A stretch of 64,000 nt of DNA, from assembly GCF_035920345.1 (NCBI RefSeq), contig NZ_CP109149.1:7192001-7256000 (forward strand), written 5' to 3'. The position numbers and the translations under genes are program-made. Each line of letters begins with the position of its first letter. Position 1 is the stretch's first letter. Positions 44,460 through 53,310 of this stretch are shown here, in pieces. This stretch comes from Nocardia vinacea. Lineage in GTDB: Bacteria > Actinomycetota > Actinomycetes > Mycobacteriales > Mycobacteriaceae. The notes under the pieces are model-generated. The model saw only the letters and a list, made by a program, of their open reading frames with translations, ran no database searches and was not told the DNA's origin.

Positions 44460-44692
44460 CGATACCTCCTGTGTTCCTTGGCGGGCAGACGAACTCGATG
44501 GGTAGCGATTGATTCCCTGGTCTGCCTGGAAACGCGCTCTACCGAGTCGTGTGACTCACCACACAACGTGATCTTTAACACAGTACGTGAGAAATTCGAT
44601 TTTGGCTCGTGGTGCCCGCAAATTTCGGTGGTTCGCCCGAATGTTGCCGAGGGTTGGCTACCCGGACTGTTGTGAGTTCCGACGAACGGTCG

Positions 44693-45700
44693 TCAGCTGG
44701 CGGTGGCGTATTCGGGGCCGTGCCCGTGCATGGCGGTGATGGCCCGGTCGACCAGCGCGACGATGGACAACGCCACCTCCTCGGCCCGCTCCAGATGCAC
44801 GCTGTGCCCCGCACCCTCGAGCCGGACCAACTCCGAGCCCGCCAGTTGCGAGGCGAGTACCACCGAATGTGCGAAGGGCACAACGATGTCGGCCGAACCG
44901 GCCAGCACCAGCGCCGGAATGCCGCCGAGGTGGTGCAGCGACGCGGACTCGTCGAAGGTCATCAGCGAGGCAAGGAAGCTCGACATAGTGAGCAGCGGGG
45001 TGTCGTTCATCATCGCCGCGGCCACCGCCACCATGCGCGGATTCGTCCGCCTGGTGCCCATATTCGCCTCGCGGGCGATCGGTTCGAAGATCCGGCGGGA
45101 AAGACGCTTCGAGGCCTGCATGAATCGGGGCGCCCGCAGCACCGCGAGCTGCAACGAGTTCACCGCTCGCCGATTCAGGAAACGGCCGAGCCCGACCTCG
45201 GTGATGCCATTGGCCGCACCTGCGATGAGGCCGACGCCGACCACTCGGGTGCCGATGGTCGCCGGGAACAGCCGGGCATAGGCGAGGGTGACCATCGCGC
45301 CCATCGAATGTCCGATGAGGATGATCGGGCCGGTCGGCACGACCGACCGCAGCACGGCGTCGAGGTCGTGGCCGAGTTGATCGATGGTGTAGGTCGAGGG
45401 ATGGGCAACACCGGATTCACCATGTCCGCGGTGGTCGTAAAAAACCATCCGTATGTCCGAGCTGCTGTACTTACCCGGTCCGCCGGCTTCGTCGGCCGCC
45501 ATCCCCAATTGCCGCAACAGCTGATCGCGCAGGAATGACCAGGACTCGGCCCGCAGGCAGTGACCGTGCGCGAAAACGACGGTCAGTTGAGCATCGTCGG
45601 CGCCGAAGGTGCGGACCGCGATCGAGGTGCCGTCGTCGGCCGATACCGTGATCCGGTGGCCGTCGTAGTCGGCGGCTCGGCGGGCAGTCGTCGTGGACAT
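44693..45700 (-). CDS. Alpha/beta hydrolase
   Basis: Protein of 335 residues. Oxyanion region HGHCLRAESW, a YDHRGHGES turn near 95 and the nucleophile elbow ILIGHSMGAMVTLAYARL near 130. The catalytic Asp is likely in VLAGSADIVVPF and the His in LEGAGHSVHLERAEE. A helical lid (about 170-230) suggests lipase or esterase activity. AGGAGA lies 6 bases before ATG 45700. It is a single unit. Substrate unknown; fatty-acid esters are plausible given the acyl-CoA dehydrogenase next door, which is inference. Confidence 0.88.
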   Translation of the reverse strand: MSTTTARRAADYDGHRITVSADDGTSIAVRTFGADDAQLTVVFAHGHCLRAESWSFLRDQLLRQLGMAADEAGGPGKYSSSDIRMVFYDHRGHGESGVAHPSTYTIDQLGHDLDAVLRSVVPTGPIILIGHSMGAMVTLAYARLFPATIGTRVVGVGLIAGAANGITEVGLGRFLNRRAVNSLQLAVLRAPRFMQASKRLSRRIFEPIAREANMGTRRTNPRMVAVAAAMMNDTPLLTMSSFLASLMTFDESASLHHLGGIPALVLAGSADIVVPFAHSVVLASQLAGSELVRLEGAGHSVHLERAEEVALSIVALVDRAITAMHGHGPEYATAS

Positions 45701-46062
45701 GACGATTCTCCTGTGTCTGGTAGGACACCCGGTTCGGAGCGTTCTTGCCCGGTTGTCGGGCGGAATTCCCGACCCGTTAGCGCGCCATACCGTCCGTTAT
45801 GTACGCGTTGTCCAACTGACGCCGCTGATCGACCTGTCCCGGGCGCGCGAGCCCGTGGATCGGTAAATCTATGAATGGATAGGTCAGGCGCTAGATTCCG
45901 GTAGACGTCCATGATCAACCCGTGGCATTGCCGTCTATCGGGTAATCGATCGGATCTCCTAGAGTCCGCTATAAATAGTTATAGGACCGTTACCGTACGC
46001 CGAGTATCGGAATTATGTCTATATCTAGAAATTTTCCGAGATATGTGGATACTCCTCACGGA
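45701..46062. other. AT-rich intergenic region with two palindromes
   Basis: About 360 bases upstream of the alpha/beta hydrolase. It holds GTCGGG-N7-CCCGAC (45755-45773) and the AT-rich CTATAA-N4-TTATAG (45969-45984), unusual in such GC-rich DNA. No coding frame is convincing. They may be operator sites or an RNA hairpin. Confidence 0.5.
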
Positions 46063-46096
46063 ACGAGCCGCCACCCACACATGAGTGACGGCTCGT
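46063..46096 (-). terminator. Terminator after the acyl-CoA dehydrogenase
   Basis: Arms ACGAGCCG (46063-46070) and CGGCTCGT (46089-46096), continuing inward as CAC/GTG after one mismatch, just past the stop of the dehydrogenase gene. Confidence 0.75.
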
Positions 46097-46125
46097 AGCG
46101 GCGCCGCGCCTAGCTGCCCGCGTGG

Positions 46126-48066
46126 CTACCGGGTCGACGGGAGGAACGGTCGCAGCAGGTTGGCCTCGGTCGACGGACCCGTCTGCCATTCGGCGATCCA
46201 CGGTCCGGTGCCCTCGCTCGGATCGAAGATGCCATCCTCGAGCCACTCGTAGCGGCCGTCGAGGACGTGGCGGGTGAGGGTGCGATCGTCGTCATCGGTG
46301 TTGTCCCACAGCGCGTCGAACAACTTCTTCACCCGGATCCGCGACTGCCTGCTGAAGGTATCGGCTAGTTCCTCGGCGGCCTTGGCCTCCGGCGCGCCCG
46401 CGGTCCGCAGTGCTTGCGCGCGCACGCAGGCGGCCGAGATCGCGAACAACTCCGCGCCGATATCGACGATGCGACCGAGGAAGTTCTGCCGGTATTCCAG
46501 CCCGGCCTGCCAGCGCGCCATTGCGTACATCAGCGATCTGGCCTGCTTGCGGGCGCTGCGCTCGACGAAGCGCAAATGCCGTGCCAGCGGCCCGAATTCG
46601 GCATAGGTCGCGGGCACCGTGCCCGCGCCGACCGCCAGTTGCGGGAACCACTTGGCATAGAAACCACCCGCGCCGACCGCGGCCTTGGCCTTGTCCTTGA
46701 ACTCCGCATTCCGATCGACCAGCGCACCGGCGGCCGCCATGTGGGCATCGGCCATCTCCCTGGCGACCAGCAGCCGCATGATTTCGCTGGACCCCTCGAA
46801 AATGCGGTTGATCCGTAGATCGCGGACCAGTTGTTCGGCCCCGACCGCGCGCTCACCGCGGGCCCGCAGCGACGCCGCCGTCTCGTATCCCCGACCGCCG
46901 CGGATCTGCACGAGTTCGTCGGCGATCTGGCAGCTCATTTCGCTGGCCCAGAGCTTGGCCAGGGCAGCTTCGATGCGGATATCGTTGCGGGCCTCGTCGC
47001 ACATGGTGGCCGAAAGGTCGAGCGCGGCCTCGAGTGCGTAGGTGGTGGCCGCGATGAAGGAGATCTTCTCCCCGACCGCCGCGTGCTCGCCGACCGGTCG
47101 ACCCCACTGCACCCGCTGGGTGCACCACTGCCTGGCGATCTTCAGCGACCATTTCGATGCGGCCGTACACAGCGCCGGGATGGCGAGGCGGCCGGCATTC
47201 AGCGTGGTCAGCGCGATTTTCAGGCCGTCGCCCTCGCGACCGACCAGATTGCGCTTGGGTACCCGGACGTTGTGCAGCCGCGTGACACCGTTCTCGATGC
47301 CGCGCAGGCCCATGAACGAATTGCGCCGCTCCACCGTGATGCCGGGCGAATCGGCCTCCACGATGAAGGCCGAGATGCCGCCGCGGTGGCCCTCGCTCTT
47401 GGGAATCCGGGCCATGACCACCAGCAGTTCGGCGACCACGCCATTGGTGGTCCACAGCTTCACACCGTTGATCTCATAGGCCTCGCCGTCCGCGGTCGGA
47501 ATCGCGGTGCTGGCCATGCGGGCCGGGTCGGAGCCGACATCGGGCTCGGTGAGCAGGAACGCGCTGACCGCGCCCGCCGCGCAGCGGGGCAGGAATTCGG
47601 CCTTCTGCTCCGGGGTGCCCGCCAGCTTCAGCGGTTCGGGCACGCCGATCGACTGGTGTGCCGAAAGCAAGACCCCGAGGCTCGGGTGCGCGGACCCGAC
47701 CAGCATCAGGGCCCGGTTGTAGCCGACCTGGGACAGGCCTTGGCCGCCGTACTCTTCCGGGATCTTCAGGCCGAAGCAGCCGAGTTCGGCCAGACCCTTG
47801 ACGTACTCGTCCGGAATCTTGGACTCCGCCTCGATGATGCTGCCGTCGAGCGATTCGCAGAACGGCCGCAGCCGGGCCAGATAGGCCTCGGTGCGCGCGG
47901 CGTCCTCGTCGTTGGGCTGGGGATAGGGGTGGATCAGATCGAGCCGGAATCGTCCCAGAAACATCTCCTTGGCGAACGATGGTTTGACCCAACTGGTTTC
48001 GCGGGACTCCTCGACCAGTGCGCGGGCCTGTTCTTCGGTGGCGTCGACTTTCGCGGTAGTCGCCAT
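46126..48066 (-). CDS. Acyl-CoA dehydrogenase, long VLCAD/ACAD9-like type
   Basis: FAD enzyme of the first beta-oxidation step, 646 residues. N-terminal helical domain with IPEEYGGQGLSQVGYNRALM; middle beta domain with FLLTEPDVGSDPARM and LWTTNGVVAELL; C-terminal helical domain with QWGRPVGEHAAV, LVQIRGGRGYE and the likely catalytic Glu in RIFEGSSEIMRL. An extra C-terminal region of about 200 residues fits the very-long-chain class that binds the membrane. GAGGAGG lies 6 bases before ATG 48066. Upstream are a GGTAGA-N6-TCTACC dyad and an AT-rich promoter region. Chain-length preference not determined. Confidence 0.9.
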   Translation of the reverse strand: MATTAKVDATEEQARALVEESRETSWVKPSFAKEMFLGRFRLDLIHPYPQPNDEDAARTEAYLARLRPFCESLDGSIIEAESKIPDEYVKGLAELGCFGLKIPEEYGGQGLSQVGYNRALMLVGSAHPSLGVLLSAHQSIGVPEPLKLAGTPEQKAEFLPRCAAGAVSAFLLTEPDVGSDPARMASTAIPTADGEAYEINGVKLWTTNGVVAELLVVMARIPKSEGHRGGISAFIVEADSPGITVERRNSFMGLRGIENGVTRLHNVRVPKRNLVGREGDGLKIALTTLNAGRLAIPALCTAASKWSLKIARQWCTQRVQWGRPVGEHAAVGEKISFIAATTYALEAALDLSATMCDEARNDIRIEAALAKLWASEMSCQIADELVQIRGGRGYETAASLRARGERAVGAEQLVRDLRINRIFEGSSEIMRLLVAREMADAHMAAAGALVDRNAEFKDKAKAAVGAGGFYAKWFPQLAVGAGTVPATYAEFGPLARHLRFVERSARKQARSLMYAMARWQAGLEYRQNFLGRIVDIGAELFAISAACVRAQALRTAGAPEAKAAEELADTFSRQSRIRVKKLFDALWDNTDDDDRTLTRHVLDGRYEWLEDGIFDPSEGTGPWIAEWQTGPSTEANLLRPFLPSTR

Positions 48067-48138
48067 GATGTCCTCCTCGGACGTGATCAGGATCACATAA
48101 GAGTGTAGGAGGGTTTGTTACCAGCCGGTAGATGTCGA

Positions 48139-48156
48139 GGTAGAGCGTTATCTACC
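48139..48156. promoter_or_regulatory. Dyad GGTAGA-N6-TCTACC before the acyl-CoA dehydrogenase
   Basis: Perfect 6-bp arms, 73-90 bases upstream of the dehydrogenase start. A third half-site, GGTAGA, lies at 48127-48132. Typical of a TetR-family operator; the regulator is not adjacent. Confidence 0.45.
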
Positions 48157-48192
48157 AATCTCTAATGATCTTGATAGGCAGGCAAATGGGCG

Positions 48193-48227
48193 TAGCGATT
48201 GCTTGCAGGTCGCTCGAAAGGGTCAGC
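48193..48227. repeat. 35-bp dispersed repeat, copy 2
   Basis: Second copy of the element at 15468-15502, same orientation, 3 mismatches. It lies 115 bases upstream of the Ser/Thr kinase start. Confidence 0.8.
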
Positions 48228-48341
48228 TAGCCCTTGCCGTGCGCCGGGGTGCCGGAGTTTTCTTGAAACCGAGCCGCGGATGTGGCGCAGTGGGCTGGAA
48301 CGCGCCAGACGACGTGGCCTGTATTCCCTTGGAGGGGAGGG

Positions 48342-49712
48342 GTGTTGTTACGGCCCGGGCAGGTGTTCGCGGAGTATTCGATCGTGCGGCCACTCGGTTC
48401 CGGTGGGATGGGCGCGGTCTATCTCGCCGAGGATCCGGTATTGCCGCGGCAGGTGGCGCTGAAGGTGCTGGCCGAGCAACTCGGCGCCAACCATCGTTAT
48501 CGGAGCATTTTCCGGCGTGAGGCCGATCTGGTGTGTCGCCTGGACCATCCGAATGTCGTCTCAGTCTACAACCGGGGCGAGGAGAGCGAAGCCCTGTGGA
48601 TGGCGATGCAGTACGTCGACGGCACCGATGCGGGCGAACTCATGCACAAAGAACCCGGCGGATTGGCGCCGAACCGGGCGGCGCACATCGTGTGCGAGGC
48701 CGCGAAGGGGCTGCATCACGCGCATGAGCAGAATCTGCTGCACCGCGATGTCAAACCGTCGAACATCCTGGTCGCCGACGGTGCCGACGGTGAACGCGTG
48801 CTGGTGGCCGATTTCGGGCTTGCCCGCACCGTCGAGGATGCCGCGACGGTCACCGAAACGGGTTGGCGCGCTTGCACTCCCGCATTCGCCGCACCGGAGG
48901 TGCTGCGCGGTCTCGCGGTCGATCGTCGGGCGGACATCTATTCCCTCGGCGCCACCCTGTTGGCGCTGCTGACCGGCGCGAATCCGAATGGGGGTGCACC
49001 GTCGCCCGCAGGCACCCGAACGGTGCGGGATACGCTCGCGCCGACTCGAGTGCGTCCGGATGTGCCGCCGGCGCTGGAAGAGGTCATCGCGCGGGCGATG
49101 GCGGTGGAGCCGGAGCGGCGGTATCAGACCTGTGTGGAATTCGCGCGGGCCGTCGAACTGGCGGTCAGCGATACCGAACGCTGGTCATACCGGTGGGGGT
49201 TGTCCGGCCTGGTTCGTCGTCCGCGCAGTCGCATCGCCGCGCTCGGAGCGATCGCTGTCGTTGTCGTGGCAGCAGTGATGACCGCTGTCTGGCCGACTCC
49301 GCATCGATCCGATGGCGCGAACCCCACGACAGTGCCGCAGACGAGCGCTGCGAAGCCGGGCCTGCTGCGGTGCTATTGGCGCGTTCGGGTACCGATCGGC
49401 ACCGACTTCTATCTCGAATTACCCAGCGGGGCAGCCGATCACGACGATTCGCGCTGCGCGCTCAATGACGGCGATCGGGGCGATTCAGTGCTGGCCTTGC
49501 GGCAGGGGCTGACGATGTGCCACGGCATCGAACTGGATGCGACGACGGTGTACGACACCCCGATGATGCGCGCCATTCGGCATCTGCAGGTCGACCACGG
49601 CGCCGCGGTCGACGGCATCTACGGACCGGAGACGAGGGCAAAAGCCATCCAGTGGCCGGTATTTCGGGTCGCCGACGGTGCCTTCGACGGCCGATGCGTA
49701 CCGGCGCCATGA
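48342..49712 (+). CDS. Ser/Thr protein kinase with external peptidoglycan-binding domain
   Basis: Hanks-type kinase of 456 residues. Gly loop GSGGMGAVY at 19-27, ATP Lys41 (VALKVL), HRDVKPSN at 134-141, DFG at 157-159 and APE at 184-186. The activation segment reads TGWRACTPAFAAPE, with Cys where Gly is usual. One membrane helix follows a basic stretch near 295-318. The outer part (about 335-456) has four Cys and a PG_binding_1-like domain (LRQGLTMCHGIELDATTVYD and VDGIYGPETRAKA). This replaces the PASTA or PknH sensor domains of known kinases. GTG 48342 has GGAGG at 6 bases. The stop overlaps the regulator gene start (ATGA). Confidence 0.9.
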   Translation: MLLRPGQVFAEYSIVRPLGSGGMGAVYLAEDPVLPRQVALKVLAEQLGANHRYRSIFRREADLVCRLDHPNVVSVYNRGEESEALWMAMQYVDGTDAGELMHKEPGGLAPNRAAHIVCEAAKGLHHAHEQNLLHRDVKPSNILVADGADGERVLVADFGLARTVEDAATVTETGWRACTPAFAAPEVLRGLAVDRRADIYSLGATLLALLTGANPNGGAPSPAGTRTVRDTLAPTRVRPDVPPALEEVIARAMAVEPERRYQTCVEFARAVELAVSDTERWSYRWGLSGLVRRPRSRIAALGAIAVVVVAAVMTAVWPTPHRSDGANPTTVPQTSAAKPGLLRCYWRVRVPIGTDFYLELPSGAADHDDSRCALNDGDRGDSVLALRQGLTMCHGIELDATTVYDTPMMRAIRHLQVDHGAAVDGIYGPETRAKAIQWPVFRVADGAFDGRCVPAP

Positions 49713-50839
49713 CACCCGGAGCCGGCACGCCGGTGGATGTGCGCATCCTCGGTCCGGTCCGGTGGTACGTCGCGGGTCGCCCGCTCGCCGTCGGCGGACC
49801 GCTGACCAGGGTGATGCTCGCGGTTCTGGTCGTCAACCGGCGCAATGCCATCTCGCCGACGCGGTTGGCGAACACCATCTGGGATGGTGATCCGCCGCCC
49901 AGTTTTCGCGCGAACCTGCACAATCGCATCGCCGAACTGCGGGCCACGCTGCAGGCCGCGGATCTGGTCGCGACCGCGATATTGCGCACCGACAGTTCCG
50001 GCAACTACTGCCTCGACATTCACGACGAGCAATGCGATCTCGGCCGTTTCGAACAGGCCAGGACCTCGGCGATGGCCGCATTCGACAGCGGTGATCACGA
50101 GCACGCGGCCGAGGACTTCCTACAGGCACTCGGGGAATGGAGCGGAGCGGCGCTGGACGGTTTGCCGATGTCCACCTTCGTCGAGGCGTTCTGCGCACAT
50201 ATGGACGAGGAACGACAGCGCACGCTGGAGGCGCGGCTGGATCTGGAGATCGCCGCCGGCCGTGCCGCCGAGGTCATCGGGGAGCTGCGCGCGCTGACCG
50301 CACGTCATCCGCTGCGCGAAACCCTATGGGCCCAACTGATCACGGCGCTGTACGAAGCGGGGCGCGACGGCGATGCGCTCGAAGCATGTCGGGCCGTGCG
50401 CCGAATATTGCGGGATCAGGGCATGGATCCGAGTGACCGGTTGACCGGGCTCGAACAGCGGATCCTGCGCCGTGAGCCGGTGCCGAGCCGAGGCCGAATT
50501 CGCTTGCGTCTCAATGTGGATACCGATGGATCGACGCTGCTGGATACGCTCGGCCATGTGCTGTTGTGTGTCGATGACGGCAGGCGCTTCGAGGTGACCG
50601 GGGCGGGTATGACGATCGGTCGCAGTGCGGATAACGACATCCGGCTCGAGGATGCGAAGACCAGTCGGCATCACGCGAGCGTTGTGTTGGACGGTGATGC
50701 GGTCCGGATCGAGGATTGTGGGTCGGCCAATGGCGTGTACGTCAATGACCAGCGCATTCGGGGTCGGGTCGCGCTGGTGCACGGGGACCGCATCCGGATC
50801 GGGTCGGTGACACTCGAGGTGCGGCGGCCGCTGGCCTGA
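49709..50839 (+). CDS. SARP-type regulator with FHA domain (EmbR-like)
   Basis: Protein of 376 residues. Winged-helix DNA-binding domain about 8-95 (VDVRILGPVRWYVAGRPL), bacterial transcriptional activation domain about 100-245 with TPR-like helices (REPV end), and C-terminal FHA domain about 285-372 with TIGRSADNDI, TSRHHASVV and GSANGVYVNDQRI, which binds phosphothreonine. The layout equals EmbR of M. tuberculosis, whose FHA is targeted by kinase PknH. The 4-base overlap with the upstream kinase gene makes a direct kinase-substrate pair very likely. Target genes unknown; cell-wall genes are the obvious guess. Confidence 0.9.
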   Translation: MTPGAGTPVDVRILGPVRWYVAGRPLAVGGPLTRVMLAVLVVNRRNAISPTRLANTIWDGDPPPSFRANLHNRIAELRATLQAADLVATAILRTDSSGNYCLDIHDEQCDLGRFEQARTSAMAAFDSGDHEHAAEDFLQALGEWSGAALDGLPMSTFVEAFCAHMDEERQRTLEARLDLEIAAGRAAEVIGELRALTARHPLRETLWAQLITALYEAGRDGDALEACRAVRRILRDQGMDPSDRLTGLEQRILRREPVPSRGRIRLRLNVDTDGSTLLDTLGHVLLCVDDGRRFEVTGAGMTIGRSADNDIRLEDAKTSRHHASVVLDGDAVRIEDCGSANGVYVNDQRIRGRVALVHGDRIRIGSVTLEVRRPLA

Positions 50840-50945
50840 GCTGTGTCGTGAGTACTTCGTTGGTCGGTCGTTGGTCGCGGTTCCTAACTTGGCGCTACCA
50901 GCTTCGCCAGCAGGGGTGAAGCTTTCGCGCACCACGAGGAACATC

Positions 50946-51362
50946 ATGTACGCAGCACAGCTTTCCGGCGCTCATCGGATTCGCCGGGCGATTGCCGCAG
51001 CGGCCATCGGGGTCGCCGTGGTCGCCGGAACCGCCGCCATCGCGACGCCCGCACATGCCGAGGTCCAGTACCCGGCGTCGATCGATCAGTGTTTGGCGGC
51101 CAGGCCGACACTGCAGGAGGGGGTGCGCAACCAGGGGCCGTGTGTCGCGGCAGTCCAGGCCTTTCTGACCTTCAGCTATGGCAACGGCAAGGTCGATGTC
51201 GACGGTAAGTTCGGGCCGAAGACCAAGGCTGCGGTGCGCAACTTCCAACGGGCCGTTGGCATTTACGACGACGGGGTGGTCGGCCCGGCTACTTGGCGGT
51301 CGCTGCAGAATGCGTGTACGTCGCAGGGAAATTGCGACTACCGCTATCCCCTGCCGTTCTGA
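50946..51362 (+). CDS. Secreted peptidoglycan-binding domain protein
   Basis: Protein of 138 residues. Signal peptide (RAIAAAAIGVAVVAGTAAIA, cleavage near ATPAHA), then one PG_binding_1 domain with VDVDGKFGPKTKAAVRNFQ and GVVGPATWRSLQ. Four Cys in the mature part. No catalytic domain, so a binding-only cell-wall protein. ATG 50946 has GAGGAA at 5 bases. It follows the SARP-FHA gene by 106 bases on the same strand and shares the domain type of the kinase sensor, which suggests a common ligand. Confidence 0.85.
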   Translation: MYAAQLSGAHRIRRAIAAAAIGVAVVAGTAAIATPAHAEVQYPASIDQCLAARPTLQEGVRNQGPCVAAVQAFLTFSYGNGKVDVDGKFGPKTKAAVRNFQRAVGIYDDGVVGPATWRSLQNACTSQGNCDYRYPLPF

Positions 51363-51370
51363 GCTTTCGA

Positions 51371-52552
51371 CTACACGCTGCGCAGATAGCGACCGAAGTG
51401 CGGCACCGTGAACCCGATGGTGCCGCGCTCGGCCGAATAGATCAGTCCCTTCTTGATCAAACCGTCGCGGGCCGGTGACAGTGAGGCGGGTTTGCGGCCG
51501 AGTTCATTGGCCACCGCCGCGGTCGGCACCGGACCGTCATCGCCCGCCAAATCGGCCATGGCGCGCATATATTCGCGTTCGGCGGGGGTGGCTCGCTCGT
51601 ATCGGGAGCCGAAGAATCCGACGGCCAGTTCCTCTTCGGCGCTCGGTGCCGCCACCTCGACATCCTCAGCCGTGATCGGGCTCTCCGGCGCCTGATCCCA
51701 GGCGGCCTTGCCGTAGGCCTGCACGAAATACGGATAGCCATCCGCCCTCTGGTACAGGGCATCCAGCGCTTCCTCGGTGAACTTCACCTCTTCGCGCTCG
51801 GCCGGTGCGATGAGGGCTTGATCCGCCGATTCGCGGTCCAGCCGGTCGATGCGGTGGTAGCTGAACAGTCGCTCGGAGTAGCTCTTCGAGGCGGACAGCA
51901 CTGCGGGCAGGTGCGGTAGCCCGGCGCCGACCACGATCAAAGGTGCGGTGTCCTGGCTCAATTCGTGACAGGCGCCGCAGATCGCGGAGATATCGGCGGG
52001 ACCGAGATCCTGCATTTCGTCGATGAAGACCGCGATGCCGACGTTGATATCGCTGGCCAGTGCGGCCGCCTCCTTGAGCAGTTCGATCAGATCGATCTCG
52101 ATATCGCCGGAGTCGGCGCGACCGGTGACCGCGGGCACGTCGATACCGGGCTGCCAGCGCTCCCGCATGCCCTTATCGGCGGTGGAGCGCAGCGCGAAAG
52201 CCTTGAGTATGCCGAGGAAGTCGTCGACGCGCTCCTGGTTGCGGTGTGCCATGGCGATGGCGCGGACGGCCATATGCAGTGCGGACGACAGCGGGCGGCG
52301 CAGTTCCTGATCCGGGCGGGCCTCGATTTTGCCTGTGCCCCAACCGCGCGAGCCCGCGGCAGAGCGAAGTTGGTTGAGCAGCACGGTTTTTCCGACACCG
52401 CGCAATCCGGTGAGCATGACGCTGCGTTCCGGCCGACCGCGCGCGATCCGCTCCAGCACAATGTCGAAGGCCTTGAGTTGCTTATCGCGCCCGGCCAATT
52501 CGGGTGGGCGCTGTCCGGCTCCGGGAGCATACGGATTCCGCACGGGGTCCAT
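51371..52552 (-). CDS. AAA ATPase with C-terminal winged helix
   Basis: Protein of 393 residues. Walker A TGLRGVGKTVLLNQL near 48-62, Walker B IAVFIDEMQDLGPAD near 175 and sensor-like LIVVGAGLPHLP near 210. The C-terminal part (about 315-393) has a winged-helix look (ELGRKPASLSPARDGLIKKG). It resembles Orc1/Cdc6-like or STAND-class ATPases found in actinobacteria as orphan genes. Its role is not known; a chaperone or DNA-linked ATPase are options. It is convergent with the PGBD gene, 8 bases apart. No partner gene in reach. Confidence 0.85.
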   Translation of the reverse strand: MDPVRNPYAPGAGQRPPELAGRDKQLKAFDIVLERIARGRPERSVMLTGLRGVGKTVLLNQLRSAAGSRGWGTGKIEARPDQELRRPLSSALHMAVRAIAMAHRNQERVDDFLGILKAFALRSTADKGMRERWQPGIDVPAVTGRADSGDIEIDLIELLKEAAALASDINVGIAVFIDEMQDLGPADISAICGACHELSQDTAPLIVVGAGLPHLPAVLSASKSYSERLFSYHRIDRLDRESADQALIAPAEREEVKFTEEALDALYQRADGYPYFVQAYGKAAWDQAPESPITAEDVEVAAPSAEEELAVGFFGSRYERATPAEREYMRAMADLAGDDGPVPTAAVANELGRKPASLSPARDGLIKKGLIYSAERGTIGFTVPHFGRYLRSV

Positions 52553-52645
52553 GCCCAGACACCGTAGCGCGTTTCGTCAGCCGAATCTGGCCATATATAC
52601 GGCGTGTCCTAGATATTGCTAGCAAACTATCGCATGCTGAGGGGC

Positions 52646-52912
52646 ATGCCGACGGAACCACTCCCCACCCTCGCCGAGTTGGTCGAATCCTGGAAAGTCC
52701 CCGCCGAAGCCCCTGTGGCCGGCCACATCCGGTCCAACATTCTGGAGGCGATCGAAGGCGGTCTCGACGATCCGCAACTCGTCGCGGATCTCGCGGTGGG
52801 GCCGCTGGTGGTGGCGCTCGGTCGGCTGGAAGTCGGCTTGGCCGATGCGTGGCGGCGGATCGATGAGCTGGAGCGGGCACTCGGTCAGCGGAGTGCCGGA
52901 TCCGACGGGTAG
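52646..52912 (+). CDS. Small hypothetical protein
   Basis: Protein of 88 residues from ATG 52646, or 92 from ATG 52634; GAGGGG lies one base before the first, which is too close, so the start is unsure. It begins MPTEPLPTLAELVESWKVPA and continues with helices containing LGRLEVGLADAWRRIDELE, a coiled-coil-like end. It is divergent from the AAA ATPase gene by about 90 bases. Function unknown. Confidence 0.6.
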   Translation: MPTEPLPTLAELVESWKVPAEAPVAGHIRSNILEAIEGGLDDPQLVADLAVGPLVVALGRLEVGLADAWRRIDELERALGQRSAGSDG

Positions 52913-53149
52913 CAGTCGGTGGATGGCGAATCCGGTGGGCGCAGTGTTACTCCCGATTGGGACTTCGATTCGATAACACGCGGTGCGCCGCCGATACCGT
53001 GTCGTGACCATCTGGGCGTGTCGCAATTGCGCCGCTCGTCCTGGGATTTTTCGATCATCCGCGAAGAGGCTGGTCTGTGCGCTGGACAACACCGCGTCCT
53101 GGCCGTAATCTCTTCGTGACCCAGTGGAGTCTGTCGGTTCGGAAGAGAA

Positions 53150-53285
53150 GCGGCGCCACTGAGTTACCGCCAAAACGGCTGTCGGGGCCACCAATTCCGA
53201 CCGCCGTGCCGGGACCCAGAGATTCAACTGGGAGTTGGGGCCGTTCTGCCGGTCCGAACCGACAGCTGACCCGGTCGGCGGGAGA
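53150..53285 (+). ncRNA. Probable c-di-AMP riboswitch (ydaO/yuaA type)
   Basis: The leader of the NlpC/P60 gene holds the pieces typical of actinobacterial ydaO elements in order: CGCCACTGAGTTACCGCC at the 5-prime side, GGGACCCAGA in the middle, and CCGACAGCTGACCC-GGTCGGCG near the end, 30 bases before the GTG. In mycobacteria and streptomycetes this riboswitch turns off cell-wall hydrolase genes when c-di-AMP is high. Boundaries are approximate, since no folding was run. Confidence 0.62.
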
Positions 53286-53310
53286 GCAGAAAGATCGGAG
53301 ACTCGGCTCG

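Noticed and set aside
48265..48320. tRNA-like start GCGGATGTGGCGCAGTGG
   Set aside because: The first 30 bases resemble a tRNA acceptor and D arm, but no anticodon stem or T arm with GGTTCGA follows, so no tRNA can be folded.
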